64,000 nucleotides of DNA, from assembly GCA_018292915.2 (NCBI GenBank), contig JACVVK020000338.1:17501-81500 (forward strand), in the 5' to 3' direction. Below are positions 33,786 to 46,839 of the stretch, in pieces. This stretch comes from Batillaria attramentaria. Lineage: Eukaryota > Mollusca > Gastropoda > Batillariidae. Under the pieces are notes generated by a model. That model was not told where the DNA came from. It ran no database searches and saw nothing but the letters and a program-made list of their open reading frames with translations. Position 1 is the stretch's first letter, and the number at the start of each line of letters is the position of its first letter. Both the position numbers and the translations under genes were made by a program.

Positions 33786-34121
33786 CTGAGCAGCAACAAC
33801 AACACTAGTCACGCAAGATATTCTCACGTTTAGCTGGATAATTTCGTTTTATCTTGTTATTGTGCACCTTCGTTCCCGACCCACGCCCTGTTGTCTGATA
33901 GTCATGCATGAGCCAAACACAGCAACTTCATATCGCTGAGCAAATTTAGGGGTCGGCCATAGCACATTTCGTATCGCGCACGAGTAGCCAACGTTTTTGA
34001 CTCCTTTTCGGTCAATTTAATCCATACAGACTGAATACATTAATTATGATTTTATGTGTGTGTCACAGTGAGCTGGCCACTGGTGCACAACCCCAATCTT
34101 ACTTGGTAGGAATTGACTGAA

Positions 34122-34471
34122 ACTAGCTGGACGTCATGAATACAGCACTAGCTGGACGTCATGAATACAGCACTAGCTGGACGTCATGAATACAGCACTA
34201 GCTGGACGTCATGAATACAGCACTAGCTGGACGTCATGAATACAGCACTAGCTGGACGTCACGAATACAGCACTAGCTGGACGTCACGAATACAGCACTA
34301 GCTGGACGTCACGAATACAGCACTAGCTGGACGTCACGAATACAGCACTAGCTGGACGTCACGAATACAGCACTAGCTGGACGTCACGAATACAGCACTA
34401 GCTGGACGTCACGAATACAGCACTAGCTGGACGTCACGAATACAGCACTAGCTGGACATCATGAATACAGC
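34122..34471 (+). repeat. 25-bp minisatellite, 14 exact-length units
   Basis: Fourteen head-to-tail units of exactly 25 bp begin ACTAGCTGGAC and end AATACAGC. Units 1-5 read GTCATG, units 6-13 read GTCACG and unit 14 reads ATCATG, so there are two homogenised blocks. Units 1-13 contain the palindrome GACGTC and a CGTCA half-site. Confidence 0.97.
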
Positions 34472-35666
<1,195 letters not shown>

Positions 35667-35867
35667 GCCGAGAACTATGCTTCAGAACACCAGGGACGGA
35701 ACAGAGAAACATGGCCGGCTGACAAGCGGTCTGAGGAGGACGATCTCTCACGAGAAGCGTGGATTAAGAGCAACATGGTCCCCGCTTGTCGCTACCGGTG
35801 GTCGTGGGACTGTCCTTTCGCATTGTCTGCTCCACGACATAACTCTAACGCATACGTGAATTACCAG
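35667..35867 (+). CDS. Candidate 67-codon exon, unknown protein
   Basis: The acceptor is a long pyrimidine tract ending ccatgtatcag, and the donor TTACCAG/gtgatg follows. The segment is open in phase 0-0 and encodes a charged then Trp/Cys-containing peptide (AENYASEHQGRNRETW, EEDDLSREAWIKSNMV, CRYRWSWDC). The composition looks coding rather than repeat-derived. A second frame is also open across it, which lowers confidence. Partner exons were not found. Confidence 0.35.
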
Positions 35868-36059
35868 GTGATGTAAAAGAGCTGGCAATTAGACCGCATC
35901 ACTTGCGTCTGAATCATCAAACGAGTCCTCCCCCTTCATCCGAGCTGCCTCCCTTCCACCCTTCAGGAGCCCTCAGTCAGTCAGCGGCACCTGCAGGATT
36001 CTTCGGCGACTGTGTTTCGGAATTTTCGATTTCTTTTGCTCCAGCATTTTTGCACATTT

Positions 36060-36150
36060 TTTCTGGCTTTTTTGCTGTAAGTCTCGTCTTTCACATCACC
36101 TTTATGTGGTGGAGAAGGACGTTAAACAACAAAACCACCAACCAATGAAC
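36060..36150 (+). mobile_element. SINE 3' fragment with an AAC-type tail
   Basis: TATGTGGTGGAGAAGGACG then TTAAAC and an AACAAAACCACC tail instead of CACCC. This may be a different subfamily. Confidence 0.6.
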
Positions 36151-37081
36151 CAAACAACCATTCTCCTACGCAGCCCGCCAAACACTCCAGGGCCTTTGAC
36201 TTGAGCCCAAGCGACAATGTCCTTGCCATCTGACTCTGCATCCTGGTGCTTGGCCAACTCTTCCACTTCCTGTGGTCCTCTTCTTCACGTTCCCATCACT
36301 CGTGACATTAACACCTTTACAGCACCGATATCTGTCAGTTTCTTCTTCTTCTGCGTTCCCAGGATTCTGCTTCAGATGATTAGGTTGGTACCGGTGATGA
36401 AATATCTGTTAGCAAATATATGCATGCAGCTTTAGCAACACATCAGTCCCATCGTAGTGAGAGAATTTACCTACTAGGACCCTGAATTCCCCCGGTTCTT
36501 TGAATGTGGACTGGTTTTCTGCATGAGTAACCGTAGTGTTATGAAAAAAAAGATGTTTCACAAATGTTTTGTGATATAAATAGAGTCGCGTGGCACTTAG
36601 TGCGAAGAAAAAAGGCTTCAAAGGATGTCCCTGTTCACTGATCCGAGCGTAAACAAACCTCCACATTCTTCTCTTTCACTGCCATCAGTACAATGTATTG
36701 CTGTCCTCAGGGGTCGGATTCCGCCTGGTCTGTGTGGGAGTGATGGATTCACTACACAGCCCGGGGCCCCACTCTCTCCACCCCTTTTTTTTTTTTTTTT
36801 CATGTTTGAGTCGTGGTGATGTGTTGCGTGGTGAGGACTCCACCCGACAATGGCGTATTGTGAAGCCCTGTAGGACGGCCCAGACTCCCGGCCAGCTAAA
36901 GTATAGGTTTGGGTAGCCACAAAGCGCCCTGATTATACACCATGCTGTTTGTCGGGACAGGCACAGAACAGGGGTAAATGTGGACACAAGATGGAAGCTG
37001 AATTCACAACACACTGATATGATGGTGTTGCTAAACGTTCCACTCACGCTACTCCTCCCACTTTCTGTTGTAACTAAGAGA

Positions 37082-37147
<66 letters not shown>

Positions 37148-37165
37148 TCTGTTGTAACTAAGAGA

Positions 37166-37237
<72 letters not shown>

Positions 37238-37255
37238 TCTGTTGTAACTAAGAGA

Positions 37256-37313
<58 letters not shown>
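37082..37313 (+). repeat. Compound satellite: three (CA)n blocks with an identical spacer
   Basis: CTTTCTGTTGTAACTAAGAG occurs before each of three CA blocks of about 60-70 bp, so whole units of about 85-95 bp have duplicated. Confidence 0.9.
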
Positions 37314-37315
<2 letters not shown>

Positions 37316-38685
37316 CGCCATCATAATTGTATTGGCAGTGCCACCTGGTTTTTGTTTCTTTGGTAATCAGTAAGAAACGCTGAAAGCAGCAACACTGCTT
37401 GTCAACATAAATCCTCGATACTTTTCTGCAGCTTGTGGGGAAAAATGATAGTACTTGATAAGATTCGATGAACTTAACGCGGGCAGGAAACAGGAAGTAT
37501 TGCTATATACATTTTACAAGTTCAGTCTACGAAAATGACATCACTCTAATTATAAGAAATCAATTCTTGCTGAAGGAGATCATCCAGTTATCAGTAAAGG
37601 AAGGATGAAGTACACGAGAAGCATGCAGTGCTGCAACCATAGGCATAACCCAGATGGGAAATCACAGCAAAGAAAACCTTCCAAACCAAGTGCATCGCAT
37701 GCTTGTCAAACTGATCCGGGGGATAACTACTGCAAATATTCCTAGTACTCCCGCACACTTCAAGCTCTCGATAACCAGATCACGGGTCAACGTTCAGGAC
37801 ACCCTGTTGACACCGATAACTTGTCACCCCGCCCCCTCCCGTTCCACAAGCTCTGTCAGTACTGCTGATACTGTCAGCATGGTCCAGAAATGTCTTGTAT
37901 GGAGACTTCTCCAAACTGATGCTAAAGAATGAATCACGGTCAGCTAAGCTTGACCGCAAGTTGAATTGTGCCCCTGGCTGGGTCCACAGCTCTAAGTCTG
38001 GTATAGTGTAGCGTGTGATGAGCACATTGGAGTAAGGTGGTGTGTACCTGCCGATTATCAGATCATGCTAGAACCTGCGAGATAGATCCCTTGTCTAAAT
38101 ACAGTGCCGGGCATTATAAATATCCCCCATTGAGAGTGTTTGCTCAGGCCACGTCGCTTGTCGTGTTAACGATGTTGTGGGGCTGATTTTTCCCTCTCTC
38201 CACCCGCGCTTTGTTTGCCAACTCTCGGAACGTGTCCATCATAAAAGGCTTATGAACATTTTAGAACAATGCTCGTGTAGTAAGAGAGACCGTGAGTACC
38301 ATTACGGGAAGTCTGTTTGTATGCTGGAACCACTGATAGCTATGTCCACCACAGACTTACAAGATATACAACCTCACCTTTATAAAAACATGCACATACA
38401 CAGAACCATGAACCTTACGGAATGGGAAATGAGTGCATGAGTACACGAGCCGTCACACGTGAAAAAGTCTTATAACAAACCAAAACGGCCGATAAAATAT
38501 GATTTCATTATCACTCGTGAATATGCATTTTCTGTGCAAGTGTGACTTCGAAACTTTTAGAGCACATTACACTATACACACGCAACCTTCAGCCTCTGTC
38601 ACCGCCGGTAAAGAAAGAATACTGACGTGTGCAAAGGACGGTTCATGACATCTGTCTGTATTTGCTGAGAGTTATGGTGTTGTGT

Positions 38686-38730
<45 letters not shown>

Positions 38731-39540
38731 AGGAGGTGGAGGGCCCGGGGTGGAGGGTTCTTCCTTTGAGTCGTGGGCATATTGACTAAAGAAGGCAAGC
38801 GTTGCCGACATAGATATCATATTTCTTCTGCTGTGTAACTGTCAGCCGATCCGGTGACCAGCTTGCAGAGTTCGTCAGTTTGTCTGTCTGTCTGTCATCC
38901 ACCTGGCCCCGTGTTCCTACACGTATCGCGATTGTATTTCCGTCCACCCACCCCACCTCTAATCCCTGCCCCGCCTCCCGCACCCTGATCACCGCATCCA
39001 GGCCGGATGATTTAGGGTGGGGGTGGCTCGGGCCCATGCGTCTGTACTATCACATTGAGCATTCCTCGACCCGCCACCCGCCACCCCGCCCCGTCAACAC
39101 GTGCGCTGTTGTGGTGCAAATAAGCTGCTTGGATCCGTGACAGGCCCGTTACACACACGGCCAGTGGTGCGTCTACATCACAACGGGCCGGGCTGCCCCC
39201 TAATTAGCAGGATCATTGATGAACTAGCAGGTAAAACCTGCCACGTAGTACACAGGTGAGGCCTGACTTCAAAGGTGCGGCACCGACCGTCTCGGGTAGT
39301 GGGGTGGTTGACACGGCAATGATACGCCGCTCACATTGGGGATGCCCGCCATACCCGGGCTAGATGGGCAAGGCAGGAGGGCGGGTAGGGCTGGTTCACT
39401 GGGGATTACGTGCTGGCATATCACTATATGCTGCCAAAACCCACATGCCAGATGCCAAGGCGAAAGAAGAGGGGGGGGGGGGGGGAATATGAGGGAGAGG
39501 GGCGGCAAAGCTCAGGTGGCTAAACGTCGGCCTCTCGATT

Positions 39541-39628
39541 AGTACAGTTCTTAATGCGATACAATGTTGTATACACTTTGCGCAAGCGGCCGAACATTCA
39601 AATTCTACGACTGTTGTTATACTACTGG
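39541..39628 (-). repeat. Dispersed repeat, copy 2 (partner at 20733-20826)
   Basis: The reverse complement matches copy 1 across about 90 bp, including AACAACAGTCGTAGAATTTG. Confidence 0.8.
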
Positions 39629-40109
39629 AGTGCTCAGTGTGGTCACCGCGTCATCGAATACGCTTCTGTTGGCTCAGTGCCAGCATCACTGTCCCGGTGC
39701 CTGAGTAGTGTTATGATGGATACCACGAGAACAGCTCAGAACGATGTGTGAACGTACAAATGGTAGCATTAGCCCCTTTAAACTTTCTGAGGACCTTTTT
39801 TTCCGGTACCCTCATCATTGAACTCACCTGGGTGGTGGACAAAACATTTTAATGTACCTCGAAACACCCACGTACCTATCCTCATTTTGACCATTACAAT
39901 ATAGGACTGTCGTGTGGGAACTGACTACACAACAGAACGCCAGCGAACTGTCCACTCACGGGGCTCCATATATGTTATCAGGACCACTAGTGTCGTGTCT
40001 GCAGCAGCATCTCAGGATAAATCGGAATGGTTCCGAAAAATCCTGACACCAGGGCCAGGATAAATCGGAATGATCCCCATTCGTCCGGTTCCGAAATATC
40101 CTGTGACAC

Positions 40110-40280
40110 CGGGATAGCCGAATGGTAGAGCGTAGGACTTTGAATGCTCGGATCGTGAGTTCGAATCCCGGCTGGGGCCAAATATTTGTGCTGGTCTTTT
40201 TCTCGTTACCCCGTCTTTGATATCACCCATACGTGGTGGAAAAGGACGTTAAACTCCCAAACACCCACCCACCCACCTCA
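40110..40280 (+). mobile_element. tRNA-derived SINE, full length
   Basis: A-box region ATAGCCGAATGGTAGAGC, B-box GAGTTCGAATCC, then GGGGCCAAAT, CGTCTTTGATATCACCC, GGTGGAAAAGGACGTTAAAC and a CACCC tail. Just upstream, GGATAAATCGGAATG occurs twice about 45 bp apart. Confidence 0.88.
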
Positions 40281-40605
40281 CATGCTCAGACAGCAGAGAC
40301 TGAACAGACATATCAATGACCAAAAGCTTCTGCAGAAAGTTGTCTTCGTCAGTAAAGCAGAACAAGCTGGTCAAACCCAGCTTGAATTACTTGCAACTAA
40401 TTCTTCTTAATCTAAGTACCTTTCAACAGAACTCAGCTAAGATTCCTCAACTGAAATATGAGTTAAGAAAAATCTGTCACAGTTAGCTCGTCACGTGAAC
40501 AAACAGCAGAATAAACCGAGTTGGCAATCAGCAAGCATGGTAAACTTGGTGTTAAATTGTTGAGGCGGAGTACGACAGTCACAGTCGAAGTGAATGAACG
40601 GCGAA

Positions 40606-40608
<3 letters not shown>

Positions 40609-40673
<65 letters not shown>

Positions 40674-40695
40674 GAGAGAGAGAGAGAGAGAGAGA
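40609..40695 (+). repeat. Compound (GT)n(GA)n microsatellite
   Basis: About 30 GT units followed by about 10 GA units. Confidence 0.95.
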
Positions 40696-40783
40696 TGGTA
40701 GTGGAGGGTGGAGGATGTGACAAGTGAGTTTCCAAAGCGCAACAGTCACCAGTTTACGACTTGAGGTCTGTGTGATCACGTAC

Positions 40784-40930
40784 CCGTCTGCTCAAGATCA
40801 AATATCGCGGCCTGAACTCCAGGCTTTATCATAATGGTGGTCGTGGAAAGGTTTACTGTCCACCGTGGATCTGCTGGCGATGGAAATTGGGGATCAGGCG
40901 TCTGAATGGGGGAACCGTCCGCAGTGTAAG
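40784..40930 (-). CDS. Candidate symmetric exon, unknown protein
   Basis: The acceptor cattccttttttgttgatgtttag and donor GACGG/gtacgt bound 147 bp, open in phase 1-1. The peptide is YTADGSPIQTPDPQFP, then ADPRWTVNLSTTTIMIKPG, then VQAAIFDLEQT. Other frames on both strands are interrupted. The entry phase matches the start exon at 41388-41412. I do not recognise the family. Confidence 0.42.
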
Positions 40931-41387
40931 CTAAACATCAACAAAAAAGGAATGCCTCGTAATTGAAACCGGGTCAGCAATTCTGGAATGCAGGGTGTCG
41001 TGTTGGGAATGGGAGGTGAGTGCGAGCTTAGCTTAACATAGATATCAGGGAGTTGTTGGGTTTTTTTTTTTTTTTTAAAGTACTTTCAGATTCTTTCAGA
41101 AATTAGGCCAGTCGGTGTAGGTATGTGAAAGGGACACGCAACACTACACCAGCAGGGGTTCGTCACAAGTTTAACGGTTCCGCCTTCTATGAATAGTTTT
41201 TTAAAAGTTACTAATAATATTGTTCATGCCTGTTGTTGAACAGTAATGCTATAAATTTGGACAGCTGAAACGCGACCTTTTACAAAAAGTTCTTTTCTCC
41301 GGAAATTTACAACTTACTTTGACTTTCTATAGAAACCAAAATAGTAAAAGTGGTAAAAAAAAAAATCAATTTTTGTGAAAATCCTAC

Positions 41388-41412
41388 CTGACACGGTGTT
41401 GGTTCGCGCCAT
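41388..41412 (-). CDS. Candidate start exon joining 40930
   Basis: ATG at 41412 in a GTGGGATGG context opens MARTNTVS plus one base and meets donor GTGTCAG/gtagga in phase 1, continued by the acceptor at 40931. The joined N-terminus is not a signal peptide, so the product would be intracellular or the true start lies further upstream. Confidence 0.3.
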
Positions 41413-41627
41413 CCCACTGCCTCTACACAAACTGCACGAGAATTATAGGTGCCGGCACGGTAACGAAATTCATGTTTGTTTGGTGTTTTTTTTTGTGTTT
41501 TTTTTTTTTCGGTTACAAGACTCAAGGTGGTGATGGCGGTGGCTGGTCACGCGTTGGTGGTGTGTGCGTGCGTGCAGACTGAGCAAGCGTGTGTGTGCGT
41601 GCGTGTGTGTGCGTGCGTGTGTGTGTG

Positions 41628-41671
<44 letters not shown>

Positions 41672-44497
41672 TGTGTGCGCGCGCGCGCGCACCGACCCCA
41701 GTGCTTGCTGCGGGTGGTGGTGTGGTATGGCGGCACGTTCGGAATGCGGGAGGGACGGGGAGAGGGGTGAGGTGCGGGGTGGGAGCCGGGGGTGGGAGCG
41801 GGGGGGTGTGTGTGTGTGGGGGGGGGGGGGGGGACGAATGCGTGGCTGTCTTCCAGTCGTCACACCACACTTACTGGCCACAGAACGTGACATAAGCTCG
41901 CTTTACGCTGCGCCACTCATCCGTAACACCTTATACATGGCTTAACACTAGCTAAATTGTCATTCTGGTTAGCCTGCAGGCCGCCTAGTAATTTACACCT
42001 AGCAGCTCTGTATGGTTTACCCCGGCCACACCACCATGTAACCACGGGGTCTGCAGCTCCCGTTCCGGCCACTCCCACCACCCCTCCCCAACCGCCTGCC
42101 ATCCCCAGACTGTGTCATCTGCGACCATCGTGTTCCTGCATTCCTTCTGAAGTGTCACTAGCATCAACAACGCGGACACGTGAGCTTGGTAGAGATGTAA
42201 AGTAAAGTATCTCCTCCCCCCCCCCCCCCCACACACACACCAGTCTCCCCTCCCCTTCCCCCAACAAGTGGCTTGAGCTAAAGTTCTTATAAGAACCGAC
42301 TGGGGTGCCTGGTACGTAAATTTGACGCCTGGTCATCAGGTTCATCAAGAGGTAGACACAAAACATCTGTATGAAATAACTACACGCCCTGTAGCAAGCT
42401 ACATTGTGTTGCCTTCACTTTCTCTGGATGGTTTTGGGGAAAATTTCGTGACTGAGCCGGGATTGTCGTGTGTACTTTTCTACCCTTAACTGACTCAGAG
42501 ACATACACAGCTCAGCAAGCACTCGGATTAAAAAACAAAACAAAACAAAAACACCCAAAACCTGAACAACAAAAAAACAAATAATAGCCGGGCTGATAGC
42601 AACACCCCTCACCAGCCGCCAAAACAAAACAAACAAAAAGAACCCACCCAAAAACAATTCAAAACAAACCGAACAGCAAAAAACAACCGATGAACAAAAA
42701 CAAAAGAAAACGACAAACAAAACAAAAGAAAACAAAGCAACGCGTGCGCGCGCACACAGACACACACTGACACACAACTTGAGGCTGTTGGGGCAGTGGG
42801 TGGTCATCAGGCGCTCATGACTCGTACGCTGTTCGGCTCTTACCCACCTTACATAATTATATTAGCGTGCTGTCACTGAGAGGCACATTTTCAATTTTAC
42901 ATGGCTGATGTTTTAAAAAATGTCTCATCATCCATCTGTCTTTTGTTTCTGCCTTTTGAGTTTTGAAAGACAGGTACGAATATTTCAATACTGGCGGATG
43001 TCGAAACGTGTGTGCCTTATGATTTGTGAGTGTCACAGTGTATTTTTTTTGCTGTTGTTTGTTTGTCGATCGCAGTTTCAGATTACATGAGATTTTCCTT
43101 AGCCTAGGCCGGTGTTTGCTGAATCACCGTTAGAACTGCGCAAACTGTGTATAGGTTATTGTAAAGGTGACTGACTAGAAACAAAACGACATCAGTCTGA
43201 CCCGCCAGCACCAACAGCTAGAAGAGGCTCACTTTTAATCGCCGAACTGAAGTTGTAATAAAAATGTCACACCTGGGATAACCTCCTCATACACCGCGCT
43301 AGTGTCTGGGTGCTGGGACGGTCAAGGGTTTTCACCCTGAGACCAAGAGGTGTTGTCTCCCCTCTCGCTAGCCACTGGAAAGGACGACCGGAGGACGACT
43401 GTGTGGTCTGGACAAGATTATTGCAGGAATTTACCCCCCCCCCCCCCCCCGAAAAAAAAAGAAAAAAAAAGAAGCGATAAGGCCAAAAAGAAAAAAAAAA
43501 GGTACCTCGGTACTTCCACTTACCCGACCCTAACGTGACTGGATTTTCATCACCGACCTTAAACTTGATTTCGACCGCCTCCACCACAGTTTCACCACAA
43601 CCACCACCACTACCATCACTGATCATTATCATCATCAATAACAACACAAAAGCAAAGATAAGTCCCTAGTAAGAAAAACTGCCTTGAATGTATATACAGT
43701 ATACAGATGGAAAGACACAGACAGGAAAACAATAGCCATGCCCACCTATTCACCCCGACCATGTGGTAGGAACGTAACAATGCGGCTTGTTTGACAGTAA
43801 TTTTGAGTGTACACTTCACAAAGCGGTAGACATGAGCCAGCACAAAAAACAAACCAAAACAAAAGAAAACCCCAAACAAACAACAACCAAAAAAAACCAA
43901 AAAACAAATATAATAAAACAAAACAAAAAACCAGCAACAACCGCAAACAAACAAAAAAAGAACAAAACGAAACATACCCCCCCCCCCCCCCCCCGACCTA
44001 CCGATTTTTCCCTCCAGTTTGGCGCCGTAACCAGAACCACAGGTTTCTGATAACTTGCACACGCTGCAGCAGTCCACCAAGACGCGCTGACTATGAGACA
44101 GTTGTTACCCAGTTCTATCGCGGACATGCTCCGCGACAATCTGCAGCAGCGGCTGAACATACTTTGTCGTTTTTTTAGTCTGAATCACAACATTAACCTG
44201 ATCAAAACGTGACCACAGTCGTTTGGTGTACACCGCTAACGACAACAGTCACACGATTTTGACGTACTGCTTTCAGCCCATATTTATCACTTTCGGTGGC
44301 TAAAAGTAGATTCGCGGGGAGGAGAACGGAGTAAAATCCGCTGGTGAGCCGGAAACGGTCATATTGAGCGGTTAAGCCGACTAACGCGCCACGTGAAGCG
44401 ACAGTGACAGACTTGACACAGGAAAGGGAACTGTCAATCTCAGCTTTGCACGTGAAACCCGCCAGTTAGGCAGGATTTATACATGCAAAGAAGACGG

Positions 44498-44556
<59 letters not shown>

Positions 44557-44664
44557 TCAACTGTCTTTTTACACTTAGCTGCTAGCTTGTCTTCGTTTAC
44601 TTTGAACCTAGAATTTTGTCAAAACGTACACCTAAATCTTAACAGTCTAACACGTATCCTCCTT

Positions 44665-44725
<61 letters not shown>

Positions 44726-44983
44726 GTGACAGGGTGTGGTAGCCGAACAAGACAGCGACTGACTAACTGTCTTGAAGACAAAGCTTGACTGTAGAAGACT
44801 AACGGCATGAGACTGGAAGCGAGACACAGGTCGTGTTTAACATTTACCTCTACTACTACCCACGGTCGTTCAGGCCGTCCGACACATCCTTGTGGTCTGT
44901 GATTTGGGATCCAGCAACATTTTACTTGTATCTAGATTCGTAGATCATGGCGGCAAGCACCACGTAATGTTGATGCAGAATGT

Positions 44984-45057
<74 letters not shown>

Positions 45058-45714
45058 CACTAAGAGTATCGTTTTACTGATATAATACCGAGCTTTGTCG
45101 TGGTTTGGTTTCACTGGGTCGAGTCGTAACAGTCACGGTATGTAGTTGTTTCCAGTTTAATGATCCCGTCTGTTTTTTCACCATTCGATATCAGATTTCA
45201 AACTGACATGTCCGGAGTTTTGTTTTCTTGTGCGTGTAAGTAATACGTTGAAACTGAACACACACACACAGACAGAGAGAGAGAGAACTGATGTATAGCG
45301 CGAGAAGTCGGTTGTCACGGATGGATTAGTTCCCTTGCTCCACGGAGCGACACAGAGAGGGTTTGGGAGACAATGGGACATAACCCATGAATCTCCGACT
45401 AAGTAACTTGAACAGTGCTAGTATATTATGGAATAGCTGAATTAGTGTGTAGCTGACAATACACTGCTTGTGTACGCTGGTTTTTAGAGTCAGGTGTTAC
45501 TGTACGGACGACAAACTGAAACTCAGTGATTTACCGTTCTCATTATGGCCGGCTGTTTGATTTCATTCCGTGCCTTGACACTGTGAGACACAGACAATGT
45601 GTAAATTAAACTATGATAAACAACAACAACAAAACCCGCCAACCACCCTTACAACCAGCGACAATACAAGAAAACGAAGTTATTCAGAAGCACTCAAAGG
45701 GGAGCATGTCAATG
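41413..45714. other. Mostly non-coding, microsatellite- and homopolymer-rich
   Basis: Contains GT/GCGT arrays (41575-41690), G-runs (41818-41833), A/C-rich tracts (42530-42745, 43845-43980), C- and A-runs (43434-43500), two CA arrays (44503-44552, 44667-44724) and a CA/(CGCA)n array (44985-45060). A 72-codon open segment at 41980-42196 was considered and rejected. Confidence 0.5.
44985..45060 (+). repeat. (CA)n(CGCA)n compound microsatellite
   Basis: CA units pass into about 12 CGCA units. Confidence 0.95.
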
Positions 45715-45717
45715 TTC

Positions 45718-46530
45718 CAACAGGTCTGTCAAGTGTTCCCCTAGGTCTGTGTTCCCCCAGGTCTATGTTCCCCTAGGTCTGTGTTCCCCCAGATCTATGT
45801 TTCCCCCAGGTCTGTGTTCCCCCAGGTCTATGCTTCCCCCACGCCTATGTTCCCCCAGGTCTGTGTCCCCCCAGGTCTGTGACCCCCACGGACGTCTGTG
45901 TTCCCCCAGGTCTATGTTTCCTCCAGGTCTGTGTTCGCCCAGGTCTATGTTCCCCCAGGTCTGTGTCCCCCCCCCCAGGTCTGTGCCCCCCCCCCCCAGG
46001 TCTGTGTCTCCCCAGGTCTGTGTCCCCCCAGGCTTATGTTCCCCCAGGTCTATGTTCCCCCAGATCTATGTTTCCCCCAGGTCTGTGTTCCCCCAGGTCT
46101 ATGCTTCCCCCAGGCCTATGTTCCCGCAGGTCTGTGTCCCCCCCCCCAGGTCTGTGCCCCCCCCCCCCAGGTCTGTGTCTCCCCAGGTCTGTGTCCCCCC
46201 AGGTCTTAAGATAAAGCGGACCAATGCTATGCGCGCTATGTAAACAGCTGGCACTTCCAGGTACTAGCAACATGGCGCGCGGCGGCGTCACTTTTCCGGC
46301 ACCGCGGTGCGTCTATCTCTATACGTCTGTGGTTTCCCCCCAGGTCTATGTTCCCCCAGGTCTGTGTTCCCACACTGAGGTTTATTTTCCCCCCGGGTCT
46401 GTGTTCCCCCAGGGTCTATGTTACCCCCAGGTCTACTGATGTTTCCCCCGGGTCTACTGATGTTCCCCCAGGTCTGTGTCCCCCCAGGTCTGTGTTCCCA
46501 CAGGTCTATTTTTTCCCCCAGCTGTGTTTC
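45718..46530 (+). repeat. C-rich minisatellite, 17-18 bp unit, about 40 units
   Basis: Units of the form CCCCCAGGTCTGTGTTC or CCCCCAGGTCTATGTTC. A larger block with long C-runs appears twice (45955-46035 and 46130-46206), showing higher-order duplication. A unique 125-bp segment (46207-46330) interrupts the array. Long open frames here are only a result of the period. Confidence 0.93.
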
Positions 46531-46839
46531 CCCAGGACTATCATGAGTTCTAAAGTATTGTACAGAAGGCTAGTGCACTATATGGACGGTGACATCATAG
46601 TTTCGAAGGGACAATACTGCGGATAGGAATCGTTGACAGGTCACGGTTATTTCCCTGCCCATGCCGCACGTGGCCGGCAGAACGACGCTGCAAGGTATTA
46701 AAGGAAACACACGTGCACGAGCAGCATGTGGCCAAGAGGGCTGAAAGATTTTGCTTTTTCACGGAGAGGGATCTGTTTCGGTTTATGAACAAACAGCCTG
46801 CGCGTAACTGTTAGTCAATCAGGCGTCAGTTTCACGATT

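Larger units (their letters stand above)
35868..39540. other. Non-coding stretch with a compound CA satellite
   Basis: Holds a SINE 3' fragment (36060-36150), three CA blocks separated by an identical 24-bp spacer (37082-37313) and a GT run (38689-38728). Nothing else is supported. Confidence 0.45.

Noticed and set aside
34122..34471. CRISPR array
   Set aside because: Units are directly adjacent with no variable spacers, and the genome is eukaryotic.
41980..42196. 72-codon Pro-rich segment with an acceptor and a weak donor on the + strand
   Set aside because: Composition is low complexity, the donor is poor, and an opposite-strand frame is equally open.
45749..46243. 164-residue Pro/Ser/Cys-rich protein
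   Set aside because: The open frame is a by-product of the 17-18-bp C-rich array; all frames are long and there is no start context, splice signal or unique sequence.
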